This document shows, piece after piece, positions 35,994 through 48,130 of a DNA stretch of 64,000 nucleotides. How positions within the stretch are numbered: the stretch's first letter is position 1; each line of letters begins with the position of its first letter. The notes beneath the pieces are model-generated. The model had not been told where the DNA came from. It was given only the letters and a program-made list of their open reading frames with translations, and did no database searches. The DNA is from Parascedosporium putredinis. Its lineage: Eukaryota > Ascomycota > Sordariomycetes > Microascales > Microascaceae. The translations under genes were made by a program, and so were the position numbers. The stretch spans positions 1-64,000 of the forward strand of contig CASHTG010000021.1 of the NCBI GenBank assembly GCA_949357655.1, in the 5' to 3' direction.

Positions 35994-36843
35994 ATGGCAT
36001 CTTCCGAAACACCGATCGCTACGTACGCGTCATTGCACTCCGACAAGTATCGAGCATCTGGCTGACACGAATCGTAGGGTTTACGTTAATAATCTTGAGG
36101 AGCGGGTCAGAATTGAACAACTGAAGGATGCCTTGGCTCAAATCTTCTCAGAATACGGTACTCTTGTTGAGATCGTGGCTAAGAGCAACTTGCGAGCGAA
36201 AGGACAGGCCTTCATCGTATTCAGTGAACCCGACGCTGCGCAGGCAGCTATCAGCGAGCTTCAAGGCTTCGAGCTGTTCGAGAAACCCATGCGCCTGGCC
36301 CTTGCAAAGTCACGAAGCGATGCGACCGTGAGAAATATTTGTAACGCTGACGAATTCGACCAGCACAAGCGAAAACGAGCTGCTGATAAGGGTAAGTGGC
36401 CTCCATCTCAAACTAGATCACGTAGCTTACTTCGACCTCTACAAACAGATAAGCGGCGGGCCACGGAGGCAGCAGACCAGCAGAAAAAGCTCAAGCTTGC
36501 AGCTACCCTACAAGATACTACTTCTCGGGGTGAAAGCACCCGCGGCGCTGGCTTGAAGGCGAATAATCCATCAACCGCAACCTTGGTTCCCGATGAATAT
36601 CTACCACCGAATAAAACCCTGTTCGCCCAGAACATACCTGACGATTATGATGTTGACTCTTTGACGTCCATATTTGGCCGGTTCAATGGGTTTAAAGAGG
36701 TTCGACTTGTACCGGGGCGTAAAGGGATTGCCTTTGTTGAATATGACACAGAACATGGGGCGATCAGCGCGAAGGAGAATACAGCTGGAATGGCGGTTGG
36801 CGAGGCGGGACAGCTACTGAAAGTAACCTATCAACGGCAGTAA
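35994..36843 (+). CDS. U1A/U2B''-like snRNP protein with two RRMs
   Basis: A spliceosomal RNA-binding protein of the U1A/U2B''/SNF group (Usp102-like). Exon 1 encodes MASSETPIAT. A 54-nt intron (36023-36076) joins it to VYVNNLEERVRIEQL, the RNP2 motif of the first RRM; RNP1 is KGQAFIVFSE. The second RRM has KTLFAQNIPDDYD and GIAFVEYDTE and ends at the C-terminus, KVTYQRQ. The 57-nt intron at about 36394-36450 has no stop in frame, so its retention would only insert 19 residues. A lysine/arginine-rich linker (RKRAADK, QQKKLKLA) separates the RRMs. No frameshift is seen. Confidence 0.83.
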
Positions 36844-36986
36844 AACTTTGTCTGCGAACCACTCCTTCAATCGAGCCGTCATTATGCTCTAGTTATTACT
36901 TTCGAATGAGAGTCCGAATCGTATCACTCGTCCTTCTTTCTTAGCTTTAGGCTACTAGGCATCAGTTCGACTAGATATTACTGTGC

Positions 36987-38217
36987 TAGAAAATAACATC
37001 CTCGTCCTCCGCCCCCAACATATCAGCCGACACAGGCTGATCTTTCTGCACGTCGCCTGCCTCCCTCGCCCGCCTTCTCTTAAGTTCGGCATCAAGGCTA
37101 GCATTGTCTCTCTCCTTCTTCTTGGCCACCTATACGCCAGGATTAGCTCCATCCAACCTCAAGAAGAGGTAAAGACCAAACCTTCTTGAGCCTGTAAAAT
37201 TCTTCGCGATCCAGCTCATCAAGCTCGGCATTGATATCTTTCATACAATTAGCGCCACGGTTCCAGTCTACCATGATAGTGAGTGAGGGGGGCAAACATT
37301 TAATCGTATTCTCAGTCCTTGGTATGACAACGTGTTCGCTATGCAGCACGAAGGCACCATCAGTATACAACAGGCTATAATTCAAGGTTATGCACAGGTG
37401 ATAGGTACATTGCGTTAACTAGATAGTAGTTAGTTTTTGTCTAAGAAAGCGGGTTGCAGGATCAATACCTCGTCTGTTCACCATTTTGATAACGTCATCA
37501 AGCATAACAAATGCAGTCTATAGTTGTGATTGAATTAAGCAGGTCAGCATGCTGGATACCATGGTGGGATGCTTGCTAGAACCTGGGACCTTACCTGAAG
37601 CGTAGCGAGTTCAACTAACGCCTCTACTGCCCGAGCGTATGTCTCACGGCACTTCTGGACTTGCTGGCCTCCTTTCCCTAGGCCTGTAAGGCCAAAATCG
37701 CTATTGCCGTCGGATATATAGCTCTCATAGCGAGGCAACAACACTCCAGACACGTTGTCTTGTTTAGTTGTGAGGCGAAATCGGGCGGATTTGGCTGATT
37801 CTTGCACCTGATATCCAATTTCACCTCCTACAGCATACGTTACTTCGGCGAGGGAGAATGCGGCCACCGACATTACACGACCTAGCTTGAGTTTTGCGTC
37901 ATAAATCCGCCTTGTTATTTCTAGAGATGCGTATTTAGAGCGCGAGCGACAAACAACGATCAAAAGCTAGCACACACCTCGGAAGCGTCTAGAACAAATA
38001 TTGTAAGCTTGAGAACCCATTATTAGATACGCTACCTACTTAGTTAAAGCCTCGCTCTTCCTTTTCAAGAGGCTGTGGCCTGTTTCAGCACCTTTGAGTT
38101 TGGCCTTCATGAGCCCGAGAGACTGCCTTGTAGGGAAAACGGCTTCGCGTCCCTGAATAAAATTAGCAGCGCTTAAAAGACACTCAGTGATGAAATCTTA
38201 CTGTAGCTTCAGCCATG
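36987..38217 (-). CDS. VMA8: V-type proton ATPase subunit D
   Basis: Subunit D forms the central rotor shaft of the V1 sector that drives vacuolar acidification. Exon 1 is only five codons (MAEAT), followed by GREAVFPTRQSLGLMKAKLK and GHSLLKRKSEALTK. The next exon has EITRR...KLGRVMSVAAFSLAEVTYA, SAKSARFRLTTKQDNVSGV and DFGLTGLGKGGQQVQ. Small downstream exons carry TAFVMLDDVIKMVNRR, the HVVIPRTENTIK segment, ELDELDREEFYRLKKV and a C-terminal VAKKKERDNASLDAEL tail ending DEDVIF. At least five introns are needed. This is more than in neighbouring genes, and all borders I checked are GT-AG. No frameshift is apparent. Confidence 0.87.
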
Positions 38218-38664
38218 TTAGTGGTTATATCCCCAAATGTTGCAAGAGGATCCCTTTCGTTGAGCCGTTTGGATGATGTGAGCGTGGATCTGTTGATGTT
38301 GTGGGGTGGCCCGTTACGTCATGAAGGGTGAGCAGGCAAGCCTGTCCCGACAAGACAAATGAAGCACACCATGGAATGCTTTGTCATATCGTCTAAATGA
38401 ATATTCGGATTCTTAAACCGGTACTGAGGTACTAGAAACTTCATCACAAGAGAATCAGCCTCTCGCGACAGTGTCCTTCAAGACAGCCTATCCTACTTTT
38501 CCACCCACACATCATTCCGTCGCGCTCCCGCAACTTGGACAATCATCATCGCATCTAGCCTATCCGGTTTCACTATGCCTACGCGTATCTGCGAACCTCA
38601 CACCTCAAGTGTCTAGCTTCTTCGAGTCATCACTTTGCCACGAAGAGCCTATCTCACATCAACG
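38218..38664. other. Divergent promoter region, VMA8/SYF1
   Basis: Contains both 5' flanks. A plus-strand ORF at 38471-38725 overlaps the SYF1 start in another frame and looks like chance. Confidence 0.5.
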
Positions 38665-41291
38665 ATGTCACAAGATGAACTCCGTATCTGCCAAGCAGCC
38701 AAAGCCAATTTTATATCTCTATTAGTATGTGAATTTCTTTCGCCCAATGAATGCATGCATCATGATAGTTTGGCACTGACTTGTGACAATGGGCCAACAG
38801 ACCGAAGAAGATGCGGTTTACGAGCAAGATATCCTCCGGAACCTCGGAAGCGCAACACCATGGATATCATACTTTAGTTTCAAAATCCAACATGGCACTG
38901 CGCATGAACAAGCCTTTGTACTTGAGAGAGCCTGTCGCCAGCTTCCGCGCTCATACAAGCTATGGAAAGCCGTATGACCCCCTCCGCCCTCCCGGGCCCC
39001 CTTCCTCCAGAAACAATGAAAGAAGAAAAGAGCAGTGCATGAGGCGAGGCAGCAATCTGCTAACAGTTTTTACGTGTAGTATCTAAGTCTGCGGACCACA
39101 CATGTTGCGAGTCTCAATCCGGCAATCTTTTCCTCCGAATTTCGGAAGGTCAACGCCCTTTTGAGCGGGCGCTGGTATTGCTGAACAAAATGCCCCGGAT
39201 ATGGGAAATGTATTTGAAGTTCCTCATGCAACAGCCCATATTAACTTTCACGCGGCGGACATTCGATCGAGCACTTCGAGCCCTACCTTTAACCCAGCAC
39301 AGCCGCATCTGGGCCTTATACCGCCCTTTGCAAATTCAGCTGCGGGAAACACTGCAGCTAAGATTTGGAGGAGATATATGCAAATTCGCCCAGAGGATGC
39401 TGAAGACTTCATTGGCCTTCTCACACATCTCCAACGCTATTCTGAAGCTGTCCACGTGTATTTGGCCATCTTAAATAACCCTCGCTTTGTGAGCAAATAT
39501 GGCAAAGGGGCGTACGAGCTCTGGAGTGAGATGGTAGATCTCTTGGTCGAACATGCTACCCGATTCGTAGAGTCTGAAATCGATGCAGAACGCCTCATCC
39601 GCACCGGGTTAGCTCGATTCCCTGACCAGAGGGGCAAACTATGGTGTGGCCTTGCTGCGTACTGGGTAAGGAAAGGCTCCCTTGATCATGCAAGGGACAT
39701 CTTCGAAGAAGGAATAACAACTGTCATGACTGTGCGAGATTTTGCTCTCATCTTCGACTCGTATGTGCAGTTCGAAGAGTCTGTAATCGACAGTTTGATG
39801 GAGTCAACGGAGCACCACCACGCCGACGCAGATTTTGAACTTGATCTCAGGATCATGCATTTTGATCAGCTCATGGACCGCCGTCCTTTTCTGCTGAATG
39901 ATCTTCACCTTCGACAAAACCCGAATAACGTCGCAGAATGGGAGAAACGAGCTATTCTTTGGGGAGATAATGCAGCAGAAGTGATTCGAACATATACAGA
40001 TGCTATAGTTGCCATCCAGCCAAGAAAAGCGTACGGAGCCTTCCACCAACTTTGGACAAATTACGCCAAATTCTACGAAAAGGGAGGTGACCTACAAACT
40101 GCTCGTGTCATCATGGAGAAGGCAGTCAAGGTGCCGTTCAAATCAGTCGCCGAACTTGCGGACATGTGGATCGAATGGGCTGAGATGGAGCTCCGCAATG
40201 ACAACTTTAATGATGCTGTTCGCGTCATGGCGAAGGCTGTACAGGCGCCGAAGCGCTCCACTGTGGACTATTTCGATGAGAATTTATCCCCGCAACAACG
40301 AGTTCACAAGAGCTGGAAACTATGGAGCTTCTACGTTGACCTGGTTGAAAGTGTTAGCTCACTCGACGAAACTAAGAAAGTATATGAGCGCATCTTTGAG
40401 CTCCGAATTGCGACGCCGCAGACGGTCGTAAATTATGCCAGTCTTCTCGAGGAACACAAATACTTTGAAGAATCCTTCAAAATTTATGAGCGAGGCTTGG
40501 ATTTGTTCAGCTACCCTGTCGCGTTTGAGTTGTGGAATTTATACCTTGGCAAGGCAGTGGATCGCCGCATCAGCATCGAACGCCTGAGGGACCTCTTCGA
40601 GCAAGCGATCGAAGGTTGTCCCGCCAAATTTGCAAAGGTCATCTATTTAATGTATGGGAATCTGGAAGAGGAAAGAGGCCTTGCCCGACATGCAATGCGG
40701 ATCTACGAGCGAGCAACTCGTGCCGTTGCTGACGAAGACCGTGCCGACATGTTCAATTTTTACATCACCAAATCAGCATCTAACTTCGGTCTACCTTCAA
40801 CCCGTCCTATCTACGAAAAGGCTATATCAACGCTTCCAGATACTGAGGCGAGGGATATGTGTCTTAAATTTGCTGACATGGAGAAGCGTCTTGGAGAAAT
40901 CGATCGAGCGCGTGCCATCTATGGTCATGCATCTCAGTTTTGTGACCCGAGAACCAATCCCGATTTTTGGTCGAAGTGGGAGGCATTCGAAGTTCAACAC
41001 GGAAATGAAGACACGTTCAAAGAGATGTTGCGTATCAAGCGTAGCGTTCAGGCCCAGTATAACACTGACGTCAATTTTATTGCTTCGCAGGCAATTGCTC
41101 GTGGACATGCGCAGGAGATTCCCGGGGTAGAGGGGATTGATGATGCGATGGCAATGTTGGAACGACAAGCCAAGGCGCCGGCCGGCTTCGTTGCCGCAAA
41201 ACATCACGGTGTCGTGAATCAGAACTTGAGCACTACGACGCAAAACTCAGCCAACCCTGATGTCCTCGACATCGATGATATTGACGATTAG
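38665..41291 (+). CDS. SYF1: Pre-mRNA splicing factor Syf1 (HAT-repeat protein)
   Basis: Syf1 is a scaffold of the NineTeen complex in the spliceosome. The protein consists of tandem HAT/TPR-like helical repeats throughout. Exon 1 is MSQDELRICQAAKANFISLL. The next exon has TEEDAVYEQDILRN and ACRQLPRSYKLWKA. Further exons have KMPRIWEMYLKFLMQQPILT and RTFDRALRALPLTQHSRIW, all diagnostic. The long final frame from about 39330 holds at least ten repeats, such as GLPSTRPIYEKAISTLPD and GEIDRARAIYGHASQFCDP. It ends in an acidic tail, DVLDIDDIDD. Two missing bases, near 39160 (T run) and 39328 (TTT), break the frame. The ATG at 38665 was chosen because the upstream in-frame codon is TTG. Confidence 0.92.
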
Positions 41292-42928
41292 CCCTATAAC
41301 TGTAGCGTAGTGTCCTTTCCACCGCAACATTTATTTTGTCGCATCTACTATGCTTAAATATCAATTCGTTTTCTCACATTTATTATGCCTCCACGAACTT
41401 GTAGACCTTTGCACAGGCCGAAAATACTAATAAGTAAATAAGAGCTATCTTCTAGAGATAGTAATTCTAGGTAGAATATAAGGGTATTATCATATAGAGT
41501 GAGGAGGTATAATATATATAAACTAATAGTGAGAGAGTAGAGAGTAAGAGGTAGAAGGTAAGGTAAGTATATATTTCTAGCTTCACTAATCACTACCCCT
41601 CTTCCTTCTCCTCCTTCATCCTCCTTCTTATAGTTAATCTCTATAAACCTACTATCTCCTTCCTTTAATAGATATCTTTTTTTCTTACTTTCCTATCTCC
41701 TTACCTAGTAAAAGGGTCTCTATAGGTTCACTCTTATATAAGGTCTTTAGCTAACTCATCTAGTTTATTTTTCTCTATAGGTAGACCTCTAGTAAGTCCC
41801 CTATAGGGCTCTTTTCATAGTAGGTCCTAGGTTATTCTAGCTAGGGCCTGTTGGTGACCCTCTCGCTCCTTTTATTGTAAGGGGATATGCAGGGCACACT
41901 TAAGCAGGGGATAGTGTTATTATGGGAAGGGCTTATAGAGCCTTCCTTTAACTTAGGCTCTATGTTTATACCTCTAAGTACTTTTATATTTCATTTCTAC
42001 CCTCTAGCCTGATCTACTAGATAGCTGACTCGTTCCTACACCCTCTCTGGCCCTTCGCCGGAGCTAGGTTCTAGCTGAGATGTTGGTCTTAAACCAGCTT
42101 CCCTCGGTTGCTGGCGGGTCAGGTAATCTGCGCAACATTAAGTGCGCATGGAGCGGGCGCGCAGTACGGACTAGGCTAGCTGAAGGTCGGCGCTGCCTGG
42201 TCCTTCTGAACTATTCCTTTATATTTATCCTAATATAGAAACTAAGGGTAAATAAGAAAAGTATTATAAGTAAGAGAGTAAAGATATATTATATATAAAA
42301 ATAGAAGGAATCTTTTATTAGCTAGAGAGAATAACTAATGCTTTTACTACTTTACATCTAATATTATAGCTTTTATTATAACTATTATATCTTATAAAAA
42401 GTAATATTTAATAACCTTCAAGAATTAGTAACTTTTATAATAATTAGAGATTACTATATCTCTCTAATAAGATAATAATAGCTTAGCTATTAGTAAGCTA
42501 GTTAGTATAGCTTTTAGTTAGAATAGTTAAAATTAGTAATATAAGAAAAATATTTTAATATATATTTATTATTTTTTTTTCTATTATTAAATATAACTTA
42601 TAAACTTACTTTAAAAATTTTAAAAAATATATTTAAATTATAAATTATATCATTAATTTTTAAAATTTCATTTCTTTTAAATTTATATAATAATAATTAA
42701 ATTATATAGTTTTATATAATTATTATTCTTACTGAGGTATTGTTTAGTAGAATAGATGTGCGCCTGGTATAGATATTATATTAGCTCTCGAATGTGCATC
42801 GATAACTCGTTCATCGATTATGTCAGCATATCGGCGAACATGCTGGAAAAGACAAGTTTGAGAGAAGCATACTCCCAGAACATTTTACATTAGACCCCAA
42901 TCTGAAGCGAAAGAGCCGCTCGGAGGAC
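41292..42928. other. AT-rich intergenic island between SYF1 and CCA1
   Basis: About 1.3 kb (41420-42760) of low-GC, CpA-poor sequence separates two normal genes. It contains repeat copy C at 41870-42235, which is visibly richer in GC than its surroundings. No coding sequence is seen. Confidence 0.7.
41870..42235 (+). repeat. Dispersed repeat, copy C (least mutated)
   Basis: Aligns end to end with copy B at 10080-10545 and keeps many CpA, TpG and CpG steps that copy B has lost, for example GGGCACACTTAAGCAGGG against GGGTATACTTAAGTAGGG. It ends with the same CTGAACTATTCCTTTATA. The flanks are AT-rich and unlike those of copy B. Confidence 0.8.
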
Positions 42929-44739
42929 ATGCGACAGGTTGTGCGGCGACCGCGGATGTCGTGCACCGCTCTCTCTGCCCATGTCTTTATCATGAAACGG
43001 AAGTTAAACTCATACCAGGAGGTCTGTATCTCCAAGCGCCAGGCAGTCACAATGGCATTGCCCATCCAACTCACTCCAAGTGAAGAGCGCCTTAAACTCC
43101 TTCTTCTAGACGTGGCTTCATTTATAAATACGACACGGCCTAGCCCTCGCCCTGTGCATCTGCGCTGGGCAGGTGGTTGGGTCCGTGATAAACTTCTTGG
43201 CATTGAGACGCATGATATTGATGTAGCGATCAATTGCATGACAGGAGAGGATTTTGGCCGGCAGCTTGGTCAATTCTGCGATCTGCCGTCGACAATTGAG
43301 AAGTATGCGATAACAAAGAAAGACCTAGGGAATCTCCACACTATCAAAGCGAATCCCGCCAAGTCAAAGAATCTTGCAACAGCAACTTGCCGCTTGTTCG
43401 GCGCGGAGGTTGATTTCGTCAATCTACGAAAGGAAGTCTATACTGAAAAGAGCCGGAATCCCGAGATCGAGTTTGGTAGCCCTCAAGAGGATGCTCTCCG
43501 GCGAGATGCCACAGTTAATGCACTGTTCTATAACCTACACACCAGCCAAGTCGAAGATTTTACGAGTGGCATTTCAGATATGAAGGCTAAGCTCATCAGA
43601 ACACCATTAGAGCCTTTTCAAACCTTTATGGATGACCCTCTCCGTGTTTTGAGACTGGTGAGGTTTGCCAGCCGCCTTGGGTTCGCAATTGACAAGGAGG
43701 CTGAGCGGATGATGGGGATTCCCGCGTTCTAGAGGCTTTCCAGGCCAAGATCAGTCGTGAGCGAGTTGGCATTGAGGTAAAGAAGATGCTCGAAGGTCGG
43801 TTTAGCTTAGTCCCAAACATTGAACAAAACCTTCTCTTTGATCACCATGTTGACGATACTGGTAGGCAAACGACCGCATACCGCCCTTAGCCTTATTGAC
43901 AGGCTCGGCCTCTATCATGCGATCTTCAAAGATCCTTCAGCGGCCCGCTCGCCTAGTCCTGACGTTTCCACATGGCACATAGCATATAACCTTTGCGTGA
44001 CCTACAATCAGATAGCCTGCCGGGCAACTCTTTGTATCGCAAGATTGTTCAGGGCGATAATGATCTTTACCTTTCTTGGACTCTTACTGCATTTACGCCT
44101 TGGGAATACCTCCAAGGCTCGCGGCTCTCTCCTAGCAAATCAAAAGCATTACTTATCTCCCCATCATGAAAGCCGCAAAGGATGGAATCAAGGCAAATAA
44201 TAAGCTATGCAGCGCTCTTGGTGCATCGCATGTCAACAGGACGAGTATCTTGGCCTTAAAGAAGCTAGTGGATGCCGAGGGTGAGAATTTCAACCAGCGC
44301 AGTTTATTTGCGATGGCGATATGCAAGTGGGAAGGTTGTGGAGGCCCTTGGAAGCTGCAGGTTCTTTACTGTATCCTAGTCGAGGCGATGGGCGTGCTGC
44401 AGACCGGGGTGGAACCCCCGAGTGAGTCGAACATCTTCCATATCGCCCTTGCACCTTCTAATCAACATGAAACTTAGGTCTTCAATCATTCCTCGCAGGA
44501 TGGGAAAATTCTTTGACCATCTCGTTTTAATGGACGTCGTAGACGCAGCATCGATCAAACCCCTGGTTGAAGGGCACTCTTTAGCTCGGTCGCTCAATAT
44601 GAAACCAGGAAGATGGATGAGCAAGGCTCTCGAAGCTTGTCTCGCATGGCAATTCGACCATCCCGAGATTACAAACGCGGATGATATAATCCAAGTAATC
44701 AAGAGTCGAAAAGAAGAACTTGCCATTCCAGATAGCTAG
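42929..44739 (+). CDS. CCA1: CCA-adding tRNA nucleotidyltransferase
   Basis: It adds the 3' CCA end to cytosolic and mitochondrial tRNAs. The class II catalytic head has RWAGGWVRDKLLG (G-G-x-VRD) and HDIDVAINCMTG (DxD). It continues with EDALRRDATVNALFYN, then FMDDPLRVLRLVRFASRLGF. The C-terminal body has AKISRERVGIEVKKML. A 69-nt intron near 43796-43864 joins it to GKRPHTALSLIDRLGLYHAIF. Later come LSWTLTAFTPWEYLQ and GHSLARSLNMKPGRWMSKAL. Upstream in-frame residues MRQVVRRPRMSCTALSAH resemble a mitochondrial presequence; a second start gives MALPIQL at 43052. Missing bases near 43715, 44025, 44160 and 44506 interrupt the frame. Confidence 0.88.
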
Positions 44740-45237
44740 GTGTAGGCATTGTAGTTCAAAATAATGACGACTTGGGACGCTACTCCACCATTAGCATCGG
44801 TCTAAATCTCATCGTGATGATTGCTCAAACGCATCGCTTACTGGGGGTTTTATTCTAGACTCAACAGATTCGACATATGTTACGAATTAGGAAGATAAGT
44901 TATATCACACATAGGTTCTTGATGGCTCGTGGCTCGTGGCTCGTGGCTTGTCGGGATATGCAATGTTGTCGATAAGGGTGTGTGGGTATGACGTAATCCA
45001 ACCGTGGCCAATATAGCCCCAGCTCAGTCCTCTTCCACTCGTCTTCACTGGACCACCGCTCCGGACCAAAGCGGTCAGAGCTTGAAGCCAGCAGCCAACC
45101 CATCGTGATGGGGAATGAGCATATGCCTGCACGCTCTAGTGCAGACCACTCCTCGATCAACCAAGCTCCGATTCCATCTTCTTCTCCCGTGACGGCCTCT
45201 GCAATTGAACCATCATTCCCTGAACTTCGCAACGACG
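44740..45237. other. Intergenic, CCA1 to FIG4
   Basis: Holds a small tandem repeat of GTGGCTC (three to four units, about 44925-44952). A 110-codon minus-strand ORF at 44900-45232 has no recognisable family and overlaps the FIG4 leader. Confidence 0.5.
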
Positions 45238-48130
45238 ATGTCGAATCCCCTACTTTTTGATGGGTTGCCTAGAAACTCTACGGAGGATGACAACGATGAT
45301 GAGCCAGCAATCGCCAAACCTTTCGCCCGGTTATCAAGCCCTAATCAGGGCACACGAGGAGTTGACCTCGAGGACGACAAAACCGGGGTGTCCGCCGACT
45401 ACAAAATGCATAAATTCAGTTTATATGAGACCGCTACTCGGTACTATATAGTGGGCGGTGATATGACGGAGAGGCGCTACCGTATGCTGAAAATTGATAG
45501 AACTACGGATGACTCGGACTTAAGCATTACAGACGATAAGATTGTTTACAGCCAGCGTGAAATGAATCAGCTTCTCGATACTATCGACCATGGGAACAAA
45601 GGAACCGGAGGGATGAAGCTACGGTGCACCACTTGGGGCATCCTTGGGTTCATCAAGTTCATGGGGCCATATTACATGCTCTTGATCACTAAAAAGTCTA
45701 CGGTGGCAATGATTGGTGGGCACTACATCTATCAAATCGAGGGAACTGAGCTGGTCCCATTGACTACAGCCAAGTTCAAGCCCGATGGTAGAAATGCGGA
45801 GGAGCTTCGATTCTTGGGTATATTGAATAACCTTGATCTCACACGGTCTTTTTACTACAGCTATTCCTATGATGTTACCCGAACTCTGCAATACAACTTG
45901 TCCCGAGACAGAGCTACCGCATCGACCCAAGACCCTTCCGGCTGTATTAGCCACAGCTTCAATTCCATGTTTGTTTGGAACTCGCACCTACTCCATCCTG
46001 CTGCAGAAGCTCTGAGAGACCCCTTTGACTGGTGTCGTCCCATAATTCATGGTTACATTGACCAAGCAGGTAGGCGATTCACCACCTACCATATCCCAAA
46101 CGACTGACTGACTGAATTCACAACCTCATAGCTCTTTCCATATATGGACGCACCGCCCACATCACCATCATTGCCCGAAGGTCAAGGTACTTCGCAGGAG
46201 CGAGGTTCTTGAAGCGTGGCGCCAACGACCTGGTAAGTTGATATGCGTGGCGCACTTATTGTATCAGCTCTAACGGTAGACAGGGGTATGTGGCCAACGA
46301 TGTAGAAACAGAGCAAATCGTATCAGAGGCACTTACGACATCATTTCATGCACCGGGCCCGCGCCTTTTTAGCAATCACCAATTCACATCCTACGTGCAA
46401 CATCGAGGAAGCATTCCTCTCCATTGGACGCAAGAAACTGCCGGTGTAACCCCAAAGCCACCCATCGAGCTTAATCTTGTAGACCCATTCTTTAGCGCTG
46501 CAGGCTTACATTTTGATAACCTCTTCGAGCGCTACGGCACCCCCATCTACGCGTTAAATCTTGTGAAGGCAAGAGAGCGTACGCCGAGAGAGTCAAAACT
46601 GCTGTTCGAATATACCAATGCTATTCATTACTTAAACCAATTTTTACCGGACAACAAGAAAATCATTCACAAAGCCTGGGATATGAGCCGTGCGGCAAAG
46701 AGCCATGACCAAGACGTTATCCGCACCCTAGAGTCAATCGCGGAAGAAGTTGTGACAACTACTGGATTTTTCGGAATGGGGATGGACTCGCCGTTCCAGG
46801 GCGAGCACAAAACGGTGTCGCGCGCACCAATTGTATCGATTGTTTAGATCGAACGAACGCCGCTCAGTTTGTGATCGGTAAGCGAGCTCTCGGGCACCAG
46901 CTCCACGCCCTCGGTTTCTTAGAGGATACATCTATAGAATACGACACGGATGCCGTCAACCTCTTCACACACATGTACCATGACCATGGAGACACCATCG
47001 CTGTCCAATACGGCGGTTCTCAGTTGGTCAATACCATGGAGACTTACCGGAAAATCAATCAATGGACCAGCCATTCTAGGGACATGATTGAAAGCTTCAA
47101 ACGATATTACAACAACTCGTTCCTAGATGGCCAGCGTCAGGAGGCATACAATCTTTTTTGGGCAACTACAAGTTCGTTCAAGGGCAACCGATGCTCTGGG
47201 ACCTCGCCACGGACTATTATCTTCACCATTCCGACCCAAGGTCATGGGTTGATAAGATACGGCGAGAATACGTTCAATGGTACACCCCCAGCACCTCATA
47301 ACCCGAACGCCCCCAAATTCCTGAAGGTTTCGCACAATAGATCAAGAACTCGCTATTCCAGAGGTGATGATTACTGGTTAGAGTACTACCGGCCCTCAAC
47401 TCTATCGTCTTTCATAAAAATGTTCCCTTATAAGATGAATTCTACCATAAAATATATCCCATTCCGATCCTCACAGATCGGAAAATACGATCTCAGTCCG
47501 TTTCGCGTTCGCATTAGCCAAGACATCGACGACAGGGATAAGCCAAAAAACAAACGGGAGTTGACTATCATCTCAACAGTAGAGCACCATATTCCCCGCC
47601 CACGCCACCACCTCTGAGGAGGCAATACGTCACTAGGGGCACGCGGGATATCCATCCAAAAGTGGCTACAACCGAGTCGCGACGGGTCACCCGCTGGCCC
47701 CAATAATCAAGATGTCGAACACAACTTGGATGCACCCAAACAGAAACAAACCGCTCTCGAAAAATCCAGGGCGGCGCAGTGGACATTTACAAAGAGCGTA
47801 CGTGAGTCTTTAGACCCCACTGTCAGTGCCTCGGAGATGGAGGATTACGCGAGATATATCGCCCATCCTCAAAATCTCCCTCTTGTCATATCCGCCAGTC
47901 TACCAGAAGAGTACGACTCGGAATATCAGGATTATGTGCTGGGAAATTGGCAGGTGATGGGTTCTTCCGCTGCCGATGGGGAAGACGAGGGCCATGTATA
48001 CACAGAATTACTGAGGGTTGGCGATCACCCGTTGACCGTAACGGAGGAAGATGGAGAGAAAAAGCGCTATAAAGCGTATCGTAAGTGGCTGCGAGGGAAA
48101 TCCTTTTTCAAACAACAGCCTGTTGACTAG
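45238..48130 (+). CDS. FIG4: Polyphosphoinositide phosphatase Fig4 (Sac domain)
   Basis: Fig4 works with Vac14 and Fab1 on the vacuole membrane to control PI(3,5)P2. The Sac domain begins at KFSLYETATRYYIVGGDMTE and includes WGILGFIKFMGPYYMLLIT and GRTAHITIIARRSRYFAGAR. The catalytic CX5R motif CIDCLDR is at 46832-46852, inside ARTNCIDCLDRTNAAQFVIG. The C-terminal region has DDYWLEYYRP, an IKYIPFRSSQ stretch and a final YKAYRKWLRGKSFFKQQ. Introns lie near 46070-46131 and 46231-46284. A missing base near 46771 disrupts the lead-in to the catalytic loop; another lies in the T run at 47154-47159, and 47285-47365 needs several. The ATG at 45238 is the first in frame. The stop overlaps the TTI2-like gene on the other strand. 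Confidence 0.87.

Noticed and set aside
44900..45232. 110-codon minus-strand ORF upstream of FIG4
   Set aside because: It overlaps the FIG4 leader and start in antisense. There are two overlapping frames of similar length and neither is recognised.
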